Below are positions 46,875-56,451 of a DNA stretch of 64,000 bases, piece after piece. Every line of letters begins with the position of its first letter. Position 1 is the stretch's first letter. The notes beneath the pieces were generated by a model. That model was not told the DNA's origin, ran no database searches, and was given only the letters and a program-made list of their open reading frames with translations. The stretch is from an uncultured Bacteroidales bacterium (lineage in GTDB: Bacteria > Bacteroidota > Bacteroidia > Bacteroidales > UBA4417), in the NCBI GenBank assembly GCA_903879715.1, contig CAIRMR010000148.1, positions 1 to 64,000 of the forward strand. The letters are read 5' to 3'. A program made the position numbers and the translations under genes.

Positions 46875-47753
46875 ATGATACGCTATTCAATCAGGGACCT
46901 GGAAAAAATTACCGGTATTAAGGCGCATACTATCCGAATCTGGGAAAAACGGTATGGAATAGTTACGCCACTGCGGACCCAGACGAATATACGGTATTAT
47001 TCAGATGAAGACCTGCGCAGGTTGATGAATGTAGCTATTCTGAATAAGTACGGATATAAAATTTCGAATATACAGAGTATGTCGGCGGCGGAATTACATA
47101 CCTGTGTGGTTGATTTAACACATCAGGATATTGATAATGACCACCAGGTTGACAACCTTGTAATGGCAATGATAGAATTAGACGAACTGAGGTTTGATAA
47201 AATTATCTCATCATCAATTATTAAACAAGGCTTTGAATATACTTTTGAAAATTTACTCTATAAATTCCTTGAAAAAATTGGGATTCTCTGGCAGATAGGT
47301 GCAGTTAATCCTGCCCAGGAACATTTTATCAGTCATCTGATCAGGCAAAAACTGATACTGGCTATTGACGGGCAGCAGGAATACAGGAATGATTCCAAAA
47401 CATTTCTGCTCTTCCTTCCTGAAAATGAGTATCATGAAGTTGCATTGTTGTACCTGTATTTCCTGATCAGGAAAGAAGGTCATAAAGTAATTTATCTGGG
47501 ACAGAACGTACCTCTTATGAATCTTAAAGATATTTTCGAGATTCATCATATTGATTTCATGGTTACATCTGTTGCATCAAAACTACCGGTAGAAATGATT
47601 TCAGAAATATTAAAGGAACTGGTGCATCTTTATGGTGATAAACAGGTATTGATAGGTGGCAAATGCTTAATGGATTCAGCTGTTTCTCTTCCCGATAATG
47701 TGAAATCTTTCGATACAATGTCTGATTTCTACGAATTTATTACAAAAGTGTAG
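46875..47753 (+). CDS. MerR-type regulator with B12-binding domain (CarH/LitR-like)
   Basis: A 292-aa transcription regulator. Residues 1-68 are a MerR winged helix (YSIRDLEKITGIKAHTIRIW, YYSDEDLRRL). Residues about 90-165 form the four-helix cap, with W139 and E149-H150 reproducing the Wx9EH motif that packs on adenosylcobalamin in CarH. The Rossmann B12 domain follows with ExH at 185-187 (His187 as the likely lower cobalt ligand). The CarH residue after the cap Trp is a His that ligates cobalt after light exposure; here it is Gln140. Such proteins repress in the dark with bound B12 and release DNA on illumination (known for CarH). The next gene, 291 bp away, is an ECF sigma factor. Confidence 0.9.
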   Translation: MIRYSIRDLEKITGIKAHTIRIWEKRYGIVTPLRTQTNIRYYSDEDLRRLMNVAILNKYGYKISNIQSMSAAELHTCVVDLTHQDIDNDHQVDNLVMAMIELDELRFDKIISSSIIKQGFEYTFENLLYKFLEKIGILWQIGAVNPAQEHFISHLIRQKLILAIDGQQEYRNDSKTFLLFLPENEYHEVALLYLYFLIRKEGHKVIYLGQNVPLMNLKDIFEIHHIDFMVTSVASKLPVEMISEILKELVHLYGDKQVLIGGKCLMDSAVSLPDNVKSFDTMSDFYEFITKV

Positions 47754-47981
47754 GTTCTGATTCAAAATTGCGGAATATTCAAATTGTATTATATGGCTCA
47801 TTTATTGCGTTTTACATTTATGTATATTTAATATGACATATTTTTAACACAGTTTTTAAGATTTGTTCAATAAATTGTCGTATATTAGTGTACAGTCTGT
47901 AATTGCTCTAAATAACTGATAAAGAGGATTGAACAATTCCTCTTTCAAGATTCTCCGAAAATTTAACATTTTTTTAACTTT

Positions 47982-48000
47982 ATTTAGACTAAATCTAAAT
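47982..48000. promoter_or_regulatory. 19-bp operator-like palindrome upstream of the ECF sigma gene
   Basis: ATTTAGA (47982-47988), spacer CTAAA, TCTAAAT (47994-48000): perfect 7-bp arms. It lies 9 bp before the -7 box, over the expected -33 region. The length and spacing resemble DtxR/MntR-type metal regulator boxes; a MerR-type site is less likely, since those normally have wider spaced arms between -35 and -10. Confidence 0.5.
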
Positions 48001-48009
48001 AAATGTGTT

Positions 48010-48017
48010 TAACTTTG
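48010..48017 (+). promoter_or_regulatory. -7 promoter box for the ECF sigma gene
   Basis: TAACTTTG fits TAnnTTTG, 27 nt before the ATG at 48045. No TTG at -33; that region is occupied by the palindrome. Confidence 0.5.
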
Positions 48018-48044
48018 CATGGTATTAATTAAACACCCAGCGTC

Positions 48045-48551
48045 ATGACTCAAATAGAATTCGATCATAAGTTGATAAGTCTATATCAGAATCTTGAATA
48101 TTACGCTAACCTACTTACTTCGAACCGAGAAGAAGCAAAGGATCTTATTCAGGATACCTATTTAAAAGCGCTGGCAAATCGCGATAAATTTGCTGCCGAT
48201 ACCAATCTGAAAGCCTGGACCTATACTATAATGAAAAATACTTTCATCAATAACTATAGGCGTAATCAAAAGGCCAATACCATTATCGATAGTACTGAAG
48301 ATTTATTTTATCTCAATATTCCACGTAAATCGGATTTCCCTTCACCTGAGTCAAAGTTTTCGGAAAAAGAGATCAATAAAAGTATTTCGAAACTGGATGC
48401 TGATCAGCGTATGCCGTTCGAAATGCACCACCAGGGATACAAATACAAGGAAATTGCTGATCATCTGAATATCTCAATTGGCACAGTAAAGAGCAGGATT
48501 TTCTTTACCCGCCGCAAACTGATGGATACGTTGAAAGACTTTGCAGACTAA
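48045..48551 (+). CDS. ECF-family RNA polymerase sigma factor
   Basis: A 168-aa sigma factor with region 2 (EEAKDLIQDTYLKAL ... NLKAWTYTIMKNTFINNYRR) and region 4 (FEMHHQGYKYKEIADHLNIS, IGTVKSRIFFTRRKL). No anti-sigma gene follows; a terminator ends the transcript directly. Downstream of a B12-dependent MerR regulator, the arrangement recalls light-responsive regulator/sigma pairs known from carotenoid control in other bacteria (inference), although no carotenoid genes are adjacent. Confidence 0.94.
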   Translation: MTQIEFDHKLISLYQNLEYYANLLTSNREEAKDLIQDTYLKALANRDKFAADTNLKAWTYTIMKNTFINNYRRNQKANTIIDSTEDLFYLNIPRKSDFPSPESKFSEKEINKSISKLDADQRMPFEMHHQGYKYKEIADHLNISIGTVKSRIFFTRRKLMDTLKDFAD

Positions 48552-48571
48552 TCTTTAACAGATATAATTTT

Positions 48572-48610
48572 AAGCCACACTTTCTATATGATTTTGTGGC
48601 TTTTTTTCTT
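48572..48610 (+). terminator. Rho-independent terminator after the ECF sigma gene
   Basis: Perfect 8-bp stem AAGCCACA (48572-48579) / TGTGGCTT (48595-48602) followed by a T-run. It covers the upstream ATG at 48588, which supports the later peroxiredoxin start. Confidence 0.85.
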
Positions 48611-48626
48611 TAAAAAACCTGAAAAC

Positions 48627-49085
48627 ATGGCTTTAAAACCCGGGGATAAAATCCCTTCATTCACTTTACCTGACCAAAACGGGAAAAATTTCAATGTTGA
48701 AAGTTTACTTTCGAAAAAGGCGCTTGTTATCTATTTTTATCCAAAAGATGAAACTGCCGGTTGCACAAAACAGGCCTGTGCCTTTCGGGATCAATACCAG
48801 GATTTTATTGATGCCGGAGCTGAAGTTATAGGCATAAGTTCCGACAGCGAAGAGTCGCACGGAAGTTTTGCGGATCATCATAAATTGCCTTTTGTTTTAT
48901 TGAGCGATAAAGGAGGAGACCTTAGGGCTCAATTCGGTGTTCCGGATGACCTGTTTGGCTTGTTGCCCGGCAGGGCTACTTATATTGTTGATAAACAAGG
49001 CACTATAAAGTTTATTTTTAACTCTCAGATTCGTATTGATAAACATATTGTTGAATCATTGCGGGTATTGAACGAATTAAAATAG
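48627..49085 (+). CDS. bcp: Peroxiredoxin, BCP/PrxQ type
   Basis: Thiol peroxidase that reduces H2O2 and organic hydroperoxides. From the ATG at 48627 it has the standard N-terminus (LKPGDKIPSFTLPDQNGK). An ATG at 48588 would place 13 extra hydrophobic residues inside the preceding terminator, so it is rejected. The peroxidatic Cys46 and resolving Cys51 occur in AGCTKQACAFRD, the pattern of atypical 2-Cys BCP, with Ala instead of the usual Pro before GCT. 152 aa, normal length. It comes just after the ECF sigma gene and may belong to the same stress response, though with its own promoter. Confidence 0.94.
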   Translation: MALKPGDKIPSFTLPDQNGKNFNVESLLSKKALVIYFYPKDETAGCTKQACAFRDQYQDFIDAGAEVIGISSDSEESHGSFADHHKLPFVLLSDKGGDLRAQFGVPDDLFGLLPGRATYIVDKQGTIKFIFNSQIRIDKHIVESLRVLNELK

Positions 49086-49167
49086 TCGCAAAGGCTTGCT
49101 TTATTAAAATATAAAGACTTTTAGTGATCACAATATTGTATATGGTTTTGTCTCCCTTCACTAAATT

Positions 49168-50085
49168 TCACGCCACCGGCTCCTTTTCCAGACTAAGTTT
49201 CAGAATTGCAAAAATTAACACTCCTGCACTTACCCATTGTATTAGGGAGAGTGTTCGGTTGTTTACCAGGTAGTCGAATAAAATAGCCGAAACAGGGAAA
49301 AACAATTCCAGTATGGTTGCCAGCATTGCACGAACCCTGGTAAGTCCAAAATAATACAGGAATATAGCTCCCGATCCCGTAGTAATTCCAATGATGGCAA
49401 AAATGGTCCATTGGAATTTGGTAATATCAGGGATACCTTTCAGCATTCCGGTTGAAAGAACATACAAAAACATGATTAAACTGGTGAATCCGTACCGATA
49501 AAACGTTGCTGTGAAGAAACTGAATTTGCTAAGCACTTTTTTACTAAAAACAGTCGAACTCCCAAACGCAAAAGCGGCTAAAAGTGAATAACCGGCCGCC
49601 TTTGCAGTATTGTTATTTGCCCCAAAATCGGGTAAGCTAAAACCAAAGGTGAGGAAATAGCCCGCAGTAATTGCAAGTATTGACCACAGCAAAAAATTAC
49701 GTTTGAGCTTTTCACCAAGAAGCAAAGCTGCAAGGGTGATAGCGAAAACCGGCTGAAGTTTCTGAAGCAAAACAACTATTGTTAAAGCTTTAAAATTGAC
49801 GAGAAACAATGCTTTTACAATGGCGAGTGTGCCAACAGCGCCGCCCAGTAATGAAAGCAGGAAAAACATAAGCACATCGCCGGCAGTAAAATTCTTCATG
49901 TGCTTATACTCTTTGTACATGAACAAATTCATCAGCAGGAAAGGCAGGGCATGAAAAATAAAAACTACCAGTCCAATGTCCAGGCTATATAAACGGGGAG
50001 TCAGAACTACTCCGTCGAGCCCCCACAAAATGGCAGCAACACAGATAGCCATAGCCCCGGTAAAAACAGTCTTATTAAATTTCAT
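49168..50085 (-). CDS. EamA/DMT family permease
   Basis: A 305-aa inner-membrane protein with ten hydrophobic helices arranged as two EamA repeats (first ending near LTIVVLLQKLQPVFAITLAALLLGE, second ending FFPVSAILFDYL ... LSLIQWVSAGVLIFAILKL). Members export or import amino acids, nucleosides or other metabolites; the substrate is unknown. Convergent with the peroxiredoxin gene, divergent from gcvP. Confidence 0.92.
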   Translation of the reverse strand: MKFNKTVFTGAMAICVAAILWGLDGVVLTPRLYSLDIGLVVFIFHALPFLLMNLFMYKEYKHMKNFTAGDVLMFFLLSLLGGAVGTLAIVKALFLVNFKALTIVVLLQKLQPVFAITLAALLLGEKLKRNFLLWSILAITAGYFLTFGFSLPDFGANNNTAKAAGYSLLAAFAFGSSTVFSKKVLSKFSFFTATFYRYGFTSLIMFLYVLSTGMLKGIPDITKFQWTIFAIIGITTGSGAIFLYYFGLTRVRAMLATILELFFPVSAILFDYLVNNRTLSLIQWVSAGVLIFAILKLSLEKEPVA

Positions 50086-50165
50086 AATCGTTCACTCCCT
50101 GTATTATTTTCTTTGCGGCTGCAAAAGTAAGGTTTTTCTGTGTTTTATTGCAGCTATTGGATGAA

Positions 50166-50254
50166 GGAAAATAGTTATTTGGAAATAGTTAGTAGAAAAT
50201 AGTTACTGGAAAATAGTTAAAAGAGAATCGCAAACAGGCGATAAAACTATTTTC
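50166..50254. repeat. Tandem GAAAATAGTTA repeats with an inverted copy
   Basis: Four units at 50166-50220 with a 14-15 bp period. GAAAATAGTT at 50209-50218 pairs with AACTATTTTC at 50245-50254. Same family as 12849-12877. Confidence 0.65.
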
Positions 50255-50377
50255 TTATTTCTATTTTCTGTTAACTTTATAATATGCCAAACGTTCTGTA
50301 GATTAATACAATACAAATTCAGGGAGAGAATTTACCAACATCCCTGTTATTTAATCAACAATACGGTAAGTTTTTAA

Positions 50378-50405
50378 TTGTATCACGGTAAGATTATTAC
50401 CTTTG
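50378..50405 (+). promoter_or_regulatory. Promoter candidate for gcvP
   Basis: TTG at 50378-50380, 17-bp spacer, TACCTTTG at 50398-50405. The ATG follows at 50443. Confidence 0.5.
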
Positions 50406-50442
50406 CCACAGTAAATTATAACGTTAAACAACACATAACTAT

Positions 50443-53328
50443 ATGATTACCAATAATTTTATTAGTCGTCACAACGGTCCTGACAAGGATGAAACGGAAC
50501 AGATGCTGAAAGTAATAGGAGTTGAAACACTCGATCAGCTTATTGACGAAACAGTTCCGGCTTCCATAAGGTTATCTAAACCGCTGAATCTTCCGCCTGG
50601 TATGAATGAATTTGAATATCTCAACCACATTAAAATACTTGCTTCGAAAAATAAAGTTTTCAAATCGTACATCGGAATGGGGTATTACAATACTATTACC
50701 CCAGGTGTCATTCTGAGGAATATTTTTGAAAATCCGGGTTGGTATACTTCATATACGCCATACCAGGCTGAAATATCACAGGGTCGTCTAGAAGCATTGC
50801 TGACTTATCAAACGATGGTTACTGATCTTACAGGGATGCCATTGGCCAATGCATCTCTGCTTGATGAAGCAACAGCTGCTGCTGAAGCAATGATCATGCT
50901 TCACAACGCCCGTTCACGCGAAGCCGTTAAAGCAGGTGCAAACAAGTTTATTGTATCACAAAATACATATCCTCAAACGATTGCTGTAATCGAAACCCGG
51001 GCCAAACACCTGGGAATAGAAATTGAGATAAAATCGTGCAATGATTTCGAACCGGAAGCCAATATTTTCGGAGTCATGCTGCAATATCCAAATCAATATG
51101 GTGAAATTCATGAGTATCGTAAGCTTGTGAACCTGGCTCATGAAAATGGTATTGCGGTTGCAGTAGCTGCTGATCTTTTAAGTCTTGCTTTGCTTACACC
51201 TCCTGGTGACTGGGGTGCTGATGTTGTAGTTGGTTCTACACAGCGGTTTGGTATTCCAATGGGTTTTGGCGGTCCACATGCAGCTTATTTTGCTACAAAG
51301 GAAGAATACAAGCGTTTTATTCCAGGCCGTATAATCGGAGTTTCTGTTGACGCTCAAGGAAACCGTGCTTTACGTATGGCATTGCAAACCCGTGAACAGC
51401 ATATCAAACGTGAACGGGCTACTTCAAATATTTGTACTGCCCAGGCATTGCTGGCTATTATGGCCGGAATGTATGCCGCATACCACGGACCGAGAGGAAT
51501 CCGTGAAATTGCGCGCCATATCAATATCTTAACTGGCGTACTTTCCACTGAAGTACAGAAGTACGGTTACAAACAGCTTAACGCCAATTTCTTCGATACT
51601 TTGCTTGTAAGTATTCCTGAAGGCGTAAATATCGATGTGCTTCGTAAACTGGCGGTTGAAAGTCATGTAAACTTCAACTACGTAGATAATGATAAAATAG
51701 GGATCAGTCTCGACGAAACAACTTCACTCGAAGATGTTAACCTTGTACTGCATATTTTTGCGTCAGCCGCAAAAAAACAGTTTATTGAATTTGTTTGCAA
51801 TCCAGATGAATGTGGGCTTATACGCACTTTTGCTCCTTCCATGGACAGGCATTCGGAATACCTGGTGGACCTGGTATTTAACAGCTATCATTCCGAAACG
51901 GAAATGATGCGTTTCCTGAAGAAACTTGAGAATCGCGACCTGGCACTGAATCGCAGCATGATTCCACTCGGATCATGCACTATGAAGCTGAATGCTGTTG
52001 CTGAACTTATTCCTTTAAGCTGGCCTGAATTTGGTGCTATTCACCCGTTTGCTCCCGCTGATCAGACTGAAGGATATAACATCCTGATTCGTGAACTGGA
52101 AAAAGCACTATGCGAAATTACCGGTTTCAAAGCAATCTCGATGCAACCTAACTCGGGTGCATCGGGTGAATATGCCGGTTTGCTGGTTATAAAAGCCTAT
52201 CACCTAAGCCGTAACGAAGGCCATCGTAAAGTCTGCCTCATTCCTGCTTCGGCACACGGAACCAATCCTGCAAGTGCTGCCATGGCTGGTATGGAAGTGG
52301 TAGTAGTAAAGACCGATCCCAACGGGAATATCGATATGGTTGACCTACGCGAAAAGGCGGTTAAACACAAAGATAATCTCGCTGCTTTAATGGTAACCTA
52401 TCCTTCCACACACGGAGTGTTTGAGGAAAGTATCCTTGAAACAATCGCCATTATTCACGAAAACGGCGGACAGGTTTATATGGATGGCGCCAATATGAAT
52501 GCGCAGGTTGGACTTACCAATCCTGGCACTATTGGTGCTGATGTATGCCACCTGAACCTGCATAAAACCTTTGCTATTCCTCACGGTGGCGGCGGTCCGG
52601 GTGTTGGTCCTATAGGAGTTGCTGAGCACCTTGTTCCTTTCCTGCCCGGACATCCGCTGGTGAAAACCGGTGGAGATAAGGCAATTCAAGCTGTAGCTGC
52701 GGCGCCTTATGGAAGTGCATTGGTTCTTCCTATTTCATACGCATACATTAAACTATTAGGTGGAAACGGACTTACCGAAGCTACCAAATATGCCATCCTC
52801 AATGCAAATTATATTAAATCCCGGCTCGAAGCCGATTACAAGATTTTGTATACCGGCAGCAAAGGACGTGTAGCGCATGAACTGATCCTGGATTGCAATC
52901 AATTTTTGAAAACTGCTGATGTGGCAGTAATTGATATTGCAAAACGATTGATGGATTATGGTTTTCATGCTCCAACGGTTGCATTTCCGGTGGGCGGAAC
53001 TTTAATGGTTGAACCTACCGAAAGTGAACCTTTGAGCGAACTCGAACGCTTTATCGTAGCCATGATCGATATCCGCAGATCAATAGCTGACATTGAAGAA
53101 GGCAAGGTTGACAAACATGATAATATCATCAAACACGCGCCGCACACGCTTGAAATGGTAACTGCTGATGATTGGACTTTGCCTTACAGCCGGCAGAAAG
53201 CAGCTTTCCCGCTTCCATGTGCCAAACCGGATAAATACTGGCCTGCCGTTACCCGTATTGATGATGCATGGGGCGATAGGAACCTGGTTTGTACCTGTAC
53301 TCCGATTGAAAGTTATATAAAGGAATAA
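50443..53328 (+). CDS. gcvP: Glycine dehydrogenase (decarboxylating), P protein of the glycine cleavage system
   Basis: Pyridoxal-phosphate enzyme that decarboxylates glycine and passes aminomethyl to the H protein. A 961-aa single chain with both halves of the homodimeric type: N-terminal FISRHNGPD and the [20 protein letters not shown] region, C-terminal half with [24 protein letters not shown] and the PLP lysine Lys708 in [18 protein letters not shown]. Length matches the full-length bacterial enzyme. The gcvT and gcvH genes are not adjacent. A terminator follows. Confidence 0.98.
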   Translation: MITNNFISRHNGPDKDETEQMLKVIGVETLDQLIDETVPASIRLSKPLNLPPGMNEFEYLNHIKILASKNKVFKSYIGMGYYNTITPGVILRNIFENPGWYTSYTPYQAEISQGRLEALLTYQTMVTDLTGMPLANASLLDEATAAAEAMIMLHNARSREAVKAGANKFIVSQNTYPQTIAVIETRAKHLGIEIEIKSCNDFEPEANIFGVMLQYPNQYGEIHEYRKLVNLAHENGIAVAVAADLLSLALLTPPGDWGADVVVGSTQRFGIPMGFGGPHAAYFATKEEYKRFIPGRIIGVSVDAQGNRALRMALQTREQHIKRERATSNICTAQALLAIMAGMYAAYHGPRGIREIARHINILTGVLSTEVQKYGYKQLNANFFDTLLVSIPEGVNIDVLRKLAVESHVNFNYVDNDKIGISLDETTSLEDVNLVLHIFASAAKKQFIEFVCNPDECGLIRTFAPSMDRHSEYLVDLVFNSYHSETEMMRFLKKLENRDLALNRSMIPLGSCTMKLNAVAELIPLSWPEFGAIHPFAPADQTEGYNILIRELEKALCEITGFKAISMQPNSGASGEYAGLLVIKAYHLSRNEGHRKVCLIPASAHGTNPASAAMAGMEVVVVKTDPNGNIDMVDLREKAVKHKDNLAALMVTYPSTHGVFEESILETIAIIHENGGQVYMDGANMNAQVGLTNPGTIGADVCHLNLHKTFAIPHGGGGPGVGPIGVAEHLVPFLPGHPLVKTGGDKAIQAVAAAPYGSALVLPISYAYIKLLGGNGLTEATKYAILNANYIKSRLEADYKILYTGSKGRVAHELILDCNQFLKTADVAVIDIAKRLMDYGFHAPTVAFPVGGTLMVEPTESEPLSELERFIVAMIDIRRSIADIEEGKVDKHDNIIKHAPHTLEMVTADDWTLPYSRQKAAFPLPCAKPDKYWPAVTRIDDAWGDRNLVCTCTPIESYIKE

Positions 53329-53352
53329 GATTTAAGTAAAATCTGTTAACGA

Positions 53353-53387
53353 GAAAAGGCTGTCCGGAATGGGCAGCCTTTTCGTTT
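53353..53387 (+). terminator. Rho-independent terminator after gcvP
   Basis: 10-bp stem GAAAAGGCTG (53353-53362) / CAGCCTTTTC (53374-53383) followed by a short GTTT run. Confidence 0.7.
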
Positions 53388-53455
53388 AAACTCAAAGCCT
53401 ATTTTGGTCTGATTCTGTATTAATTCAGTTATATCATATCTAAAAAGATACTGTT

Positions 53456-55111
53456 CTATTTCCTGGCGCTTTTATTTCCTGCCATTTTTTCGGCTAATAC
53501 CAGTGCATCATAAGCATTGATAATGCCGCCTGTTACCGAAAGTTTCGAAAACTTCACTTTTGATTTCTTGTCGGAAGTAACATTGGGATAGTAAACCTTC
53601 TTTTTAGGGTATTTAATCGTTGAATTCGTTAAAACCTCCTTCAGTTCTAAAGAAGTTAGTTCAGGATAGTATGACCAAACCAGGGCTGCAACTCCTGACA
53701 CAACTGGACAGGAATAGCTTGTGCCATCACCTTGATTATAGGCGTTACCCGGATATAACGAAATGATATTTACACCCGGAGCAAACAGGTCAACACTTTT
53801 TTGTCCGTAATTAGAAAATACCGCACAGAAATTTTTGTCAAGAATATCTGTGGTAGCCCCGATTGTAATCCAGTTTTTAACTATTGTGCCATCATTAAGT
53901 GTATTACTTGGGAAATGTACTCCCAGGTCAACATTAACTGCATCATTACCGGCAGCATGAACCATCAGCACATTATGCTCTTCAGCGTATTTTAAAGCAT
54001 CATCCACAAATTGTTTCCCGGTAGTATAATTTTTGCCAAAGCTCATATTTATAATATTTGCTCCATTATCAGCCGCATAACGAATAGCAAGAGCAACATC
54101 TTTATCGCGTTCGTCTCCGTCGGGTACAACCCTGAGAACCATAATTTCAACATTGTCGGCAATGCCATCTATCCCAATACCATTATTCCTGTTGGCGGCA
54201 ATAATTCCGGCTACAAAAGTACCGTGAAAGGATCTTGGTCCTTTTACATCGCTGTTGCCGTATTTAGTATCTGTAATATCGTCGGGATTATCCGCAACCA
54301 GTTTGCGTGCATCAAATTTCAGGTTCAGATAATAATCAAGAAAATCATTTGTTCTTTCTTTCATCGAAACCAATGATTCATGTGTAAAGCCCTTTTTGTA
54401 AAGATCCAGCAAATATTCTTTGGATTGCATTACCTGGGCAGATCCTGATTTAACTGACTCGATATCCTGCTGAGTTAAGTCATCCTTTTTTGAAAATTCT
54501 TTCACCAGAGTTTCATTGGCATTCAGCCTTAATTCAAAATCATCGATATTCTTTTTACGGGTGGTATATTTATCCAGTTCGCCGAGGAGTTTCGTTTTGC
54601 AGTTTAAGTATAGTTTGTATGATTCCTGCTCTGAAGTTTTTATATCACTGATACTTAGACTTTTTTCAAATTTGGGATTTAGAGTTTTGAAAATCCTCAC
54701 ATATTCCATGTTTTCGAATAAAATATTCTCTCCTTTGGAATTGCCGATAAAATTCCAGCCGTTTATATCATCAACGAAGCCATTTTTGTCGTCATCAATT
54801 CCGTTTCCTGGAATTTCGTCAGAGTTAATCCATATTTTCCCCTGGAGTTCAGGATGCGTAATATCAACTCCTCCGTCAATAACAGCAACAATAATCTTCT
54901 TTCCGGGCGTTTTGTTTTTCAAAAGTTCAGTATAGGATTGCGAAACGGAAGCGCCTTGGTTTTTGTCTTCAGCAGGTTTTAAATTGTACCAGTTCAGATA
55001 CTTTTGATCCAGTGAATCAATGGTTGATACTCCTTTACGCTGCGAATACAAGGCGGAACTTGCCAGAAACAGGCTTAAAAGCAGGAATAGTTTGAACGTG
55101 TTGTTTTTCAT
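53456..55111 (-). CDS. Secreted subtilisin-like serine peptidase (S8)
   Basis: A 551-aa exported protease with a signal peptide (residues 1-23, ALYSQ). The catalytic triad is Asp79 (VAVIDGGVD), His296 (SFHGTFVAGIIAA) and Ser465 (GDGTSYSCPVVSG), with oxyanion Asn389 (HAAGNDAVN). Asp and His are 217 residues apart because of a Lys/Glu-rich, mostly helical insertion (about 125-290); typical subtilases have a much shorter spacing. An acidic GIDDDKNGFVDDINGWNF motif follows the Asp, as in many Bacteroidota subtilases. No type IX tail is visible, so it probably stays in the periplasm. Confidence 0.93.
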   Translation of the reverse strand: MKNNTFKLFLLLSLFLASSALYSQRKGVSTIDSLDQKYLNWYNLKPAEDKNQGASVSQSYTELLKNKTPGKKIIVAVIDGGVDITHPELQGKIWINSDEIPGNGIDDDKNGFVDDINGWNFIGNSKGENILFENMEYVRIFKTLNPKFEKSLSISDIKTSEQESYKLYLNCKTKLLGELDKYTTRKKNIDDFELRLNANETLVKEFSKKDDLTQQDIESVKSGSAQVMQSKEYLLDLYKKGFTHESLVSMKERTNDFLDYYLNLKFDARKLVADNPDDITDTKYGNSDVKGPRSFHGTFVAGIIAANRNNGIGIDGIADNVEIMVLRVVPDGDERDKDVALAIRYAADNGANIINMSFGKNYTTGKQFVDDALKYAEEHNVLMVHAAGNDAVNVDLGVHFPSNTLNDGTIVKNWITIGATTDILDKNFCAVFSNYGQKSVDLFAPGVNIISLYPGNAYNQGDGTSYSCPVVSGVAALVWSYYPELTSLELKEVLTNSTIKYPKKKVYYPNVTSDKKSKVKFSKLSVTGGIINAYDALVLAEKMAGNKSARK

Positions 55112-55309
55112 TAGGTCAGGATTTTAGTTAATGTGGAATTGTTATGAGTGAATAGTATATAGTGTTTTGTAAATGGTTATTAATTAATGGATTGCATATA
55201 TAATTCGATTTTAAGATAACAAAAATAAGTTAAGCAGATATGACTGATAACTGTGAGTTTAATTGAAAACAAATATATGCAGTTATTTAACGCGAATTAT
55301 TTCCGGCAA

Positions 55310-56449
55310 TCACTCTGCCGACAAATTATATACTCCTTTAATAAGCACTTTTGAAAGATCGGTATCATCCAGTATTTCCGTAAATCCTTTTGATATCCGG
55401 CCTATAGTTACCTTTTGTTTGCGCAGGTAATATGCCTCATTATCTGATTTTTCAACAACCAAAACATAATAATCTTTCCCGGATTTAATAAGTGCTTCGC
55501 TGTGTAAAGCTGTTGCTTCACTGCTGTTTACAGCAATTAGAGCCTCAATATACGATTGGTTTATAAGACTGGTTTGCGGGCTGTTTTTAATAGCGGCAAC
55601 GCAGGTAACAGTTTTTGTATCGGGATTAACAGCCCGGCCGATAGAAACAAGAGAAGCCTTATTATTGAAGGAATTCTCGCCGGGCGAACTGAAATTTACA
55701 GTTTGTCCGGGCTTAAGTTTTGCTATATCTTTTTCGAATACAGATAGTTGAATTTGCAACTTGCTCACATCAACAATTTCGACCAATAGTTTTTGTTGCT
55801 CGATAAACTGACCCAAAACAAGGTTCTGCTTTGTGATGTAACCATTTATCGGGCTGATTACTGAGAATGAAGCGTAAAGATCACCGGCTTCAATCTTTGC
55901 AACATTCAATCTCAAAAGTTCTAACCTTAGTTTTAATGAAAGGTATTTTGACTTCGTGGCTTTGTATTCGCTTTCGGTAGCGATAAAATCTTTCTCAGCG
56001 CCAATCTTTTCATCGTACAGCGATTTACTTCTTTCATAATCAGATTTCAGCCGCCTGAGCCTGGCTGAAGTTTCAGTAAATTCCTGCTGCATAGCCATCA
56101 GGTCATTTCCCGAAATCATGCACAGCGTTTGACCTTTTTTTACAAAACTACCCATCGAACAGTTTACGGATTCAACTATTCCTGCTATAGGGGTACCAAC
56201 CTGAGCCATTCCGTTAGCCGCAGCGGTTATGTATCCGTTGCAACGGACTTCATCCTCGAAAGTCTGAGTACTTATTGTACCGATCGCCATACTGTCCGAT
56301 TGAAACTGCTTGATTGTAATCTTTACCAACTGATCTGTTTCAACTTTCGTGTCTTCATTGGTTTTTGATGATTTACCACATCCTGTTGTCAGAAACATCA
56401 AAGTGAACGGAATAATTGTGAAGAGAGTATATAATTTCATTTTAGTCAT
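55310..56449 (-). CDS. RND efflux periplasmic adaptor lipoprotein (CusB/CzcB-like)
   Basis: A 379-aa membrane fusion protein. The N-terminus has a lipoprotein signal with lipobox LTTGC (Cys24 from the first Met), so it is anchored by lipid. It has a barrel-sandwich/lipoyl half (GIVESVNCSMGSFVKKGQTL), an alpha-hairpin rich in Arg/Lys/Leu (about 125-185), the second lipoyl half (VISPINGYITKQNLVLGQFI) and a beta-barrel. It starts 2 bp after the pump stop, so the two are co-translated. Together with the pump-TolC fusion it would make a complete tripartite exporter of heavy-metal type. Confidence 0.92.
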   Translation of the reverse strand: MTKMKLYTLFTIIPFTLMFLTTGCGKSSKTNEDTKVETDQLVKITIKQFQSDSMAIGTISTQTFEDEVRCNGYITAAANGMAQVGTPIAGIVESVNCSMGSFVKKGQTLCMISGNDLMAMQQEFTETSARLRRLKSDYERSKSLYDEKIGAEKDFIATESEYKATKSKYLSLKLRLELLRLNVAKIEAGDLYASFSVISPINGYITKQNLVLGQFIEQQKLLVEIVDVSKLQIQLSVFEKDIAKLKPGQTVNFSSPGENSFNNKASLVSIGRAVNPDTKTVTCVAAIKNSPQTSLINQSYIEALIAVNSSEATALHSEALIKSGKDYYVLVVEKSDNEAYYLRKQKVTIGRISKGFTEILDDTDLSKVLIKGVYNLSAE

Positions 56450-56451
56450 TT

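Larger units (their letters stand above)
50086..50442. other. Intergenic region, 357 bp
   Basis: Divergent promoter region. It contains the GAAAATAGTTA repeats at 50166-50220 and the gcvP promoter. I looked for a glycine riboswitch and see no aptamer pair. Confidence 0.55.

Noticed and set aside
48588-48626. Upstream start for the peroxiredoxin
   Set aside because: It falls inside the ECF sigma terminator and adds residues absent from the family.
50290-50442. Glycine riboswitch before gcvP
   Set aside because: No paired aptamer structure is visible; only promoter elements and AT-rich DNA.
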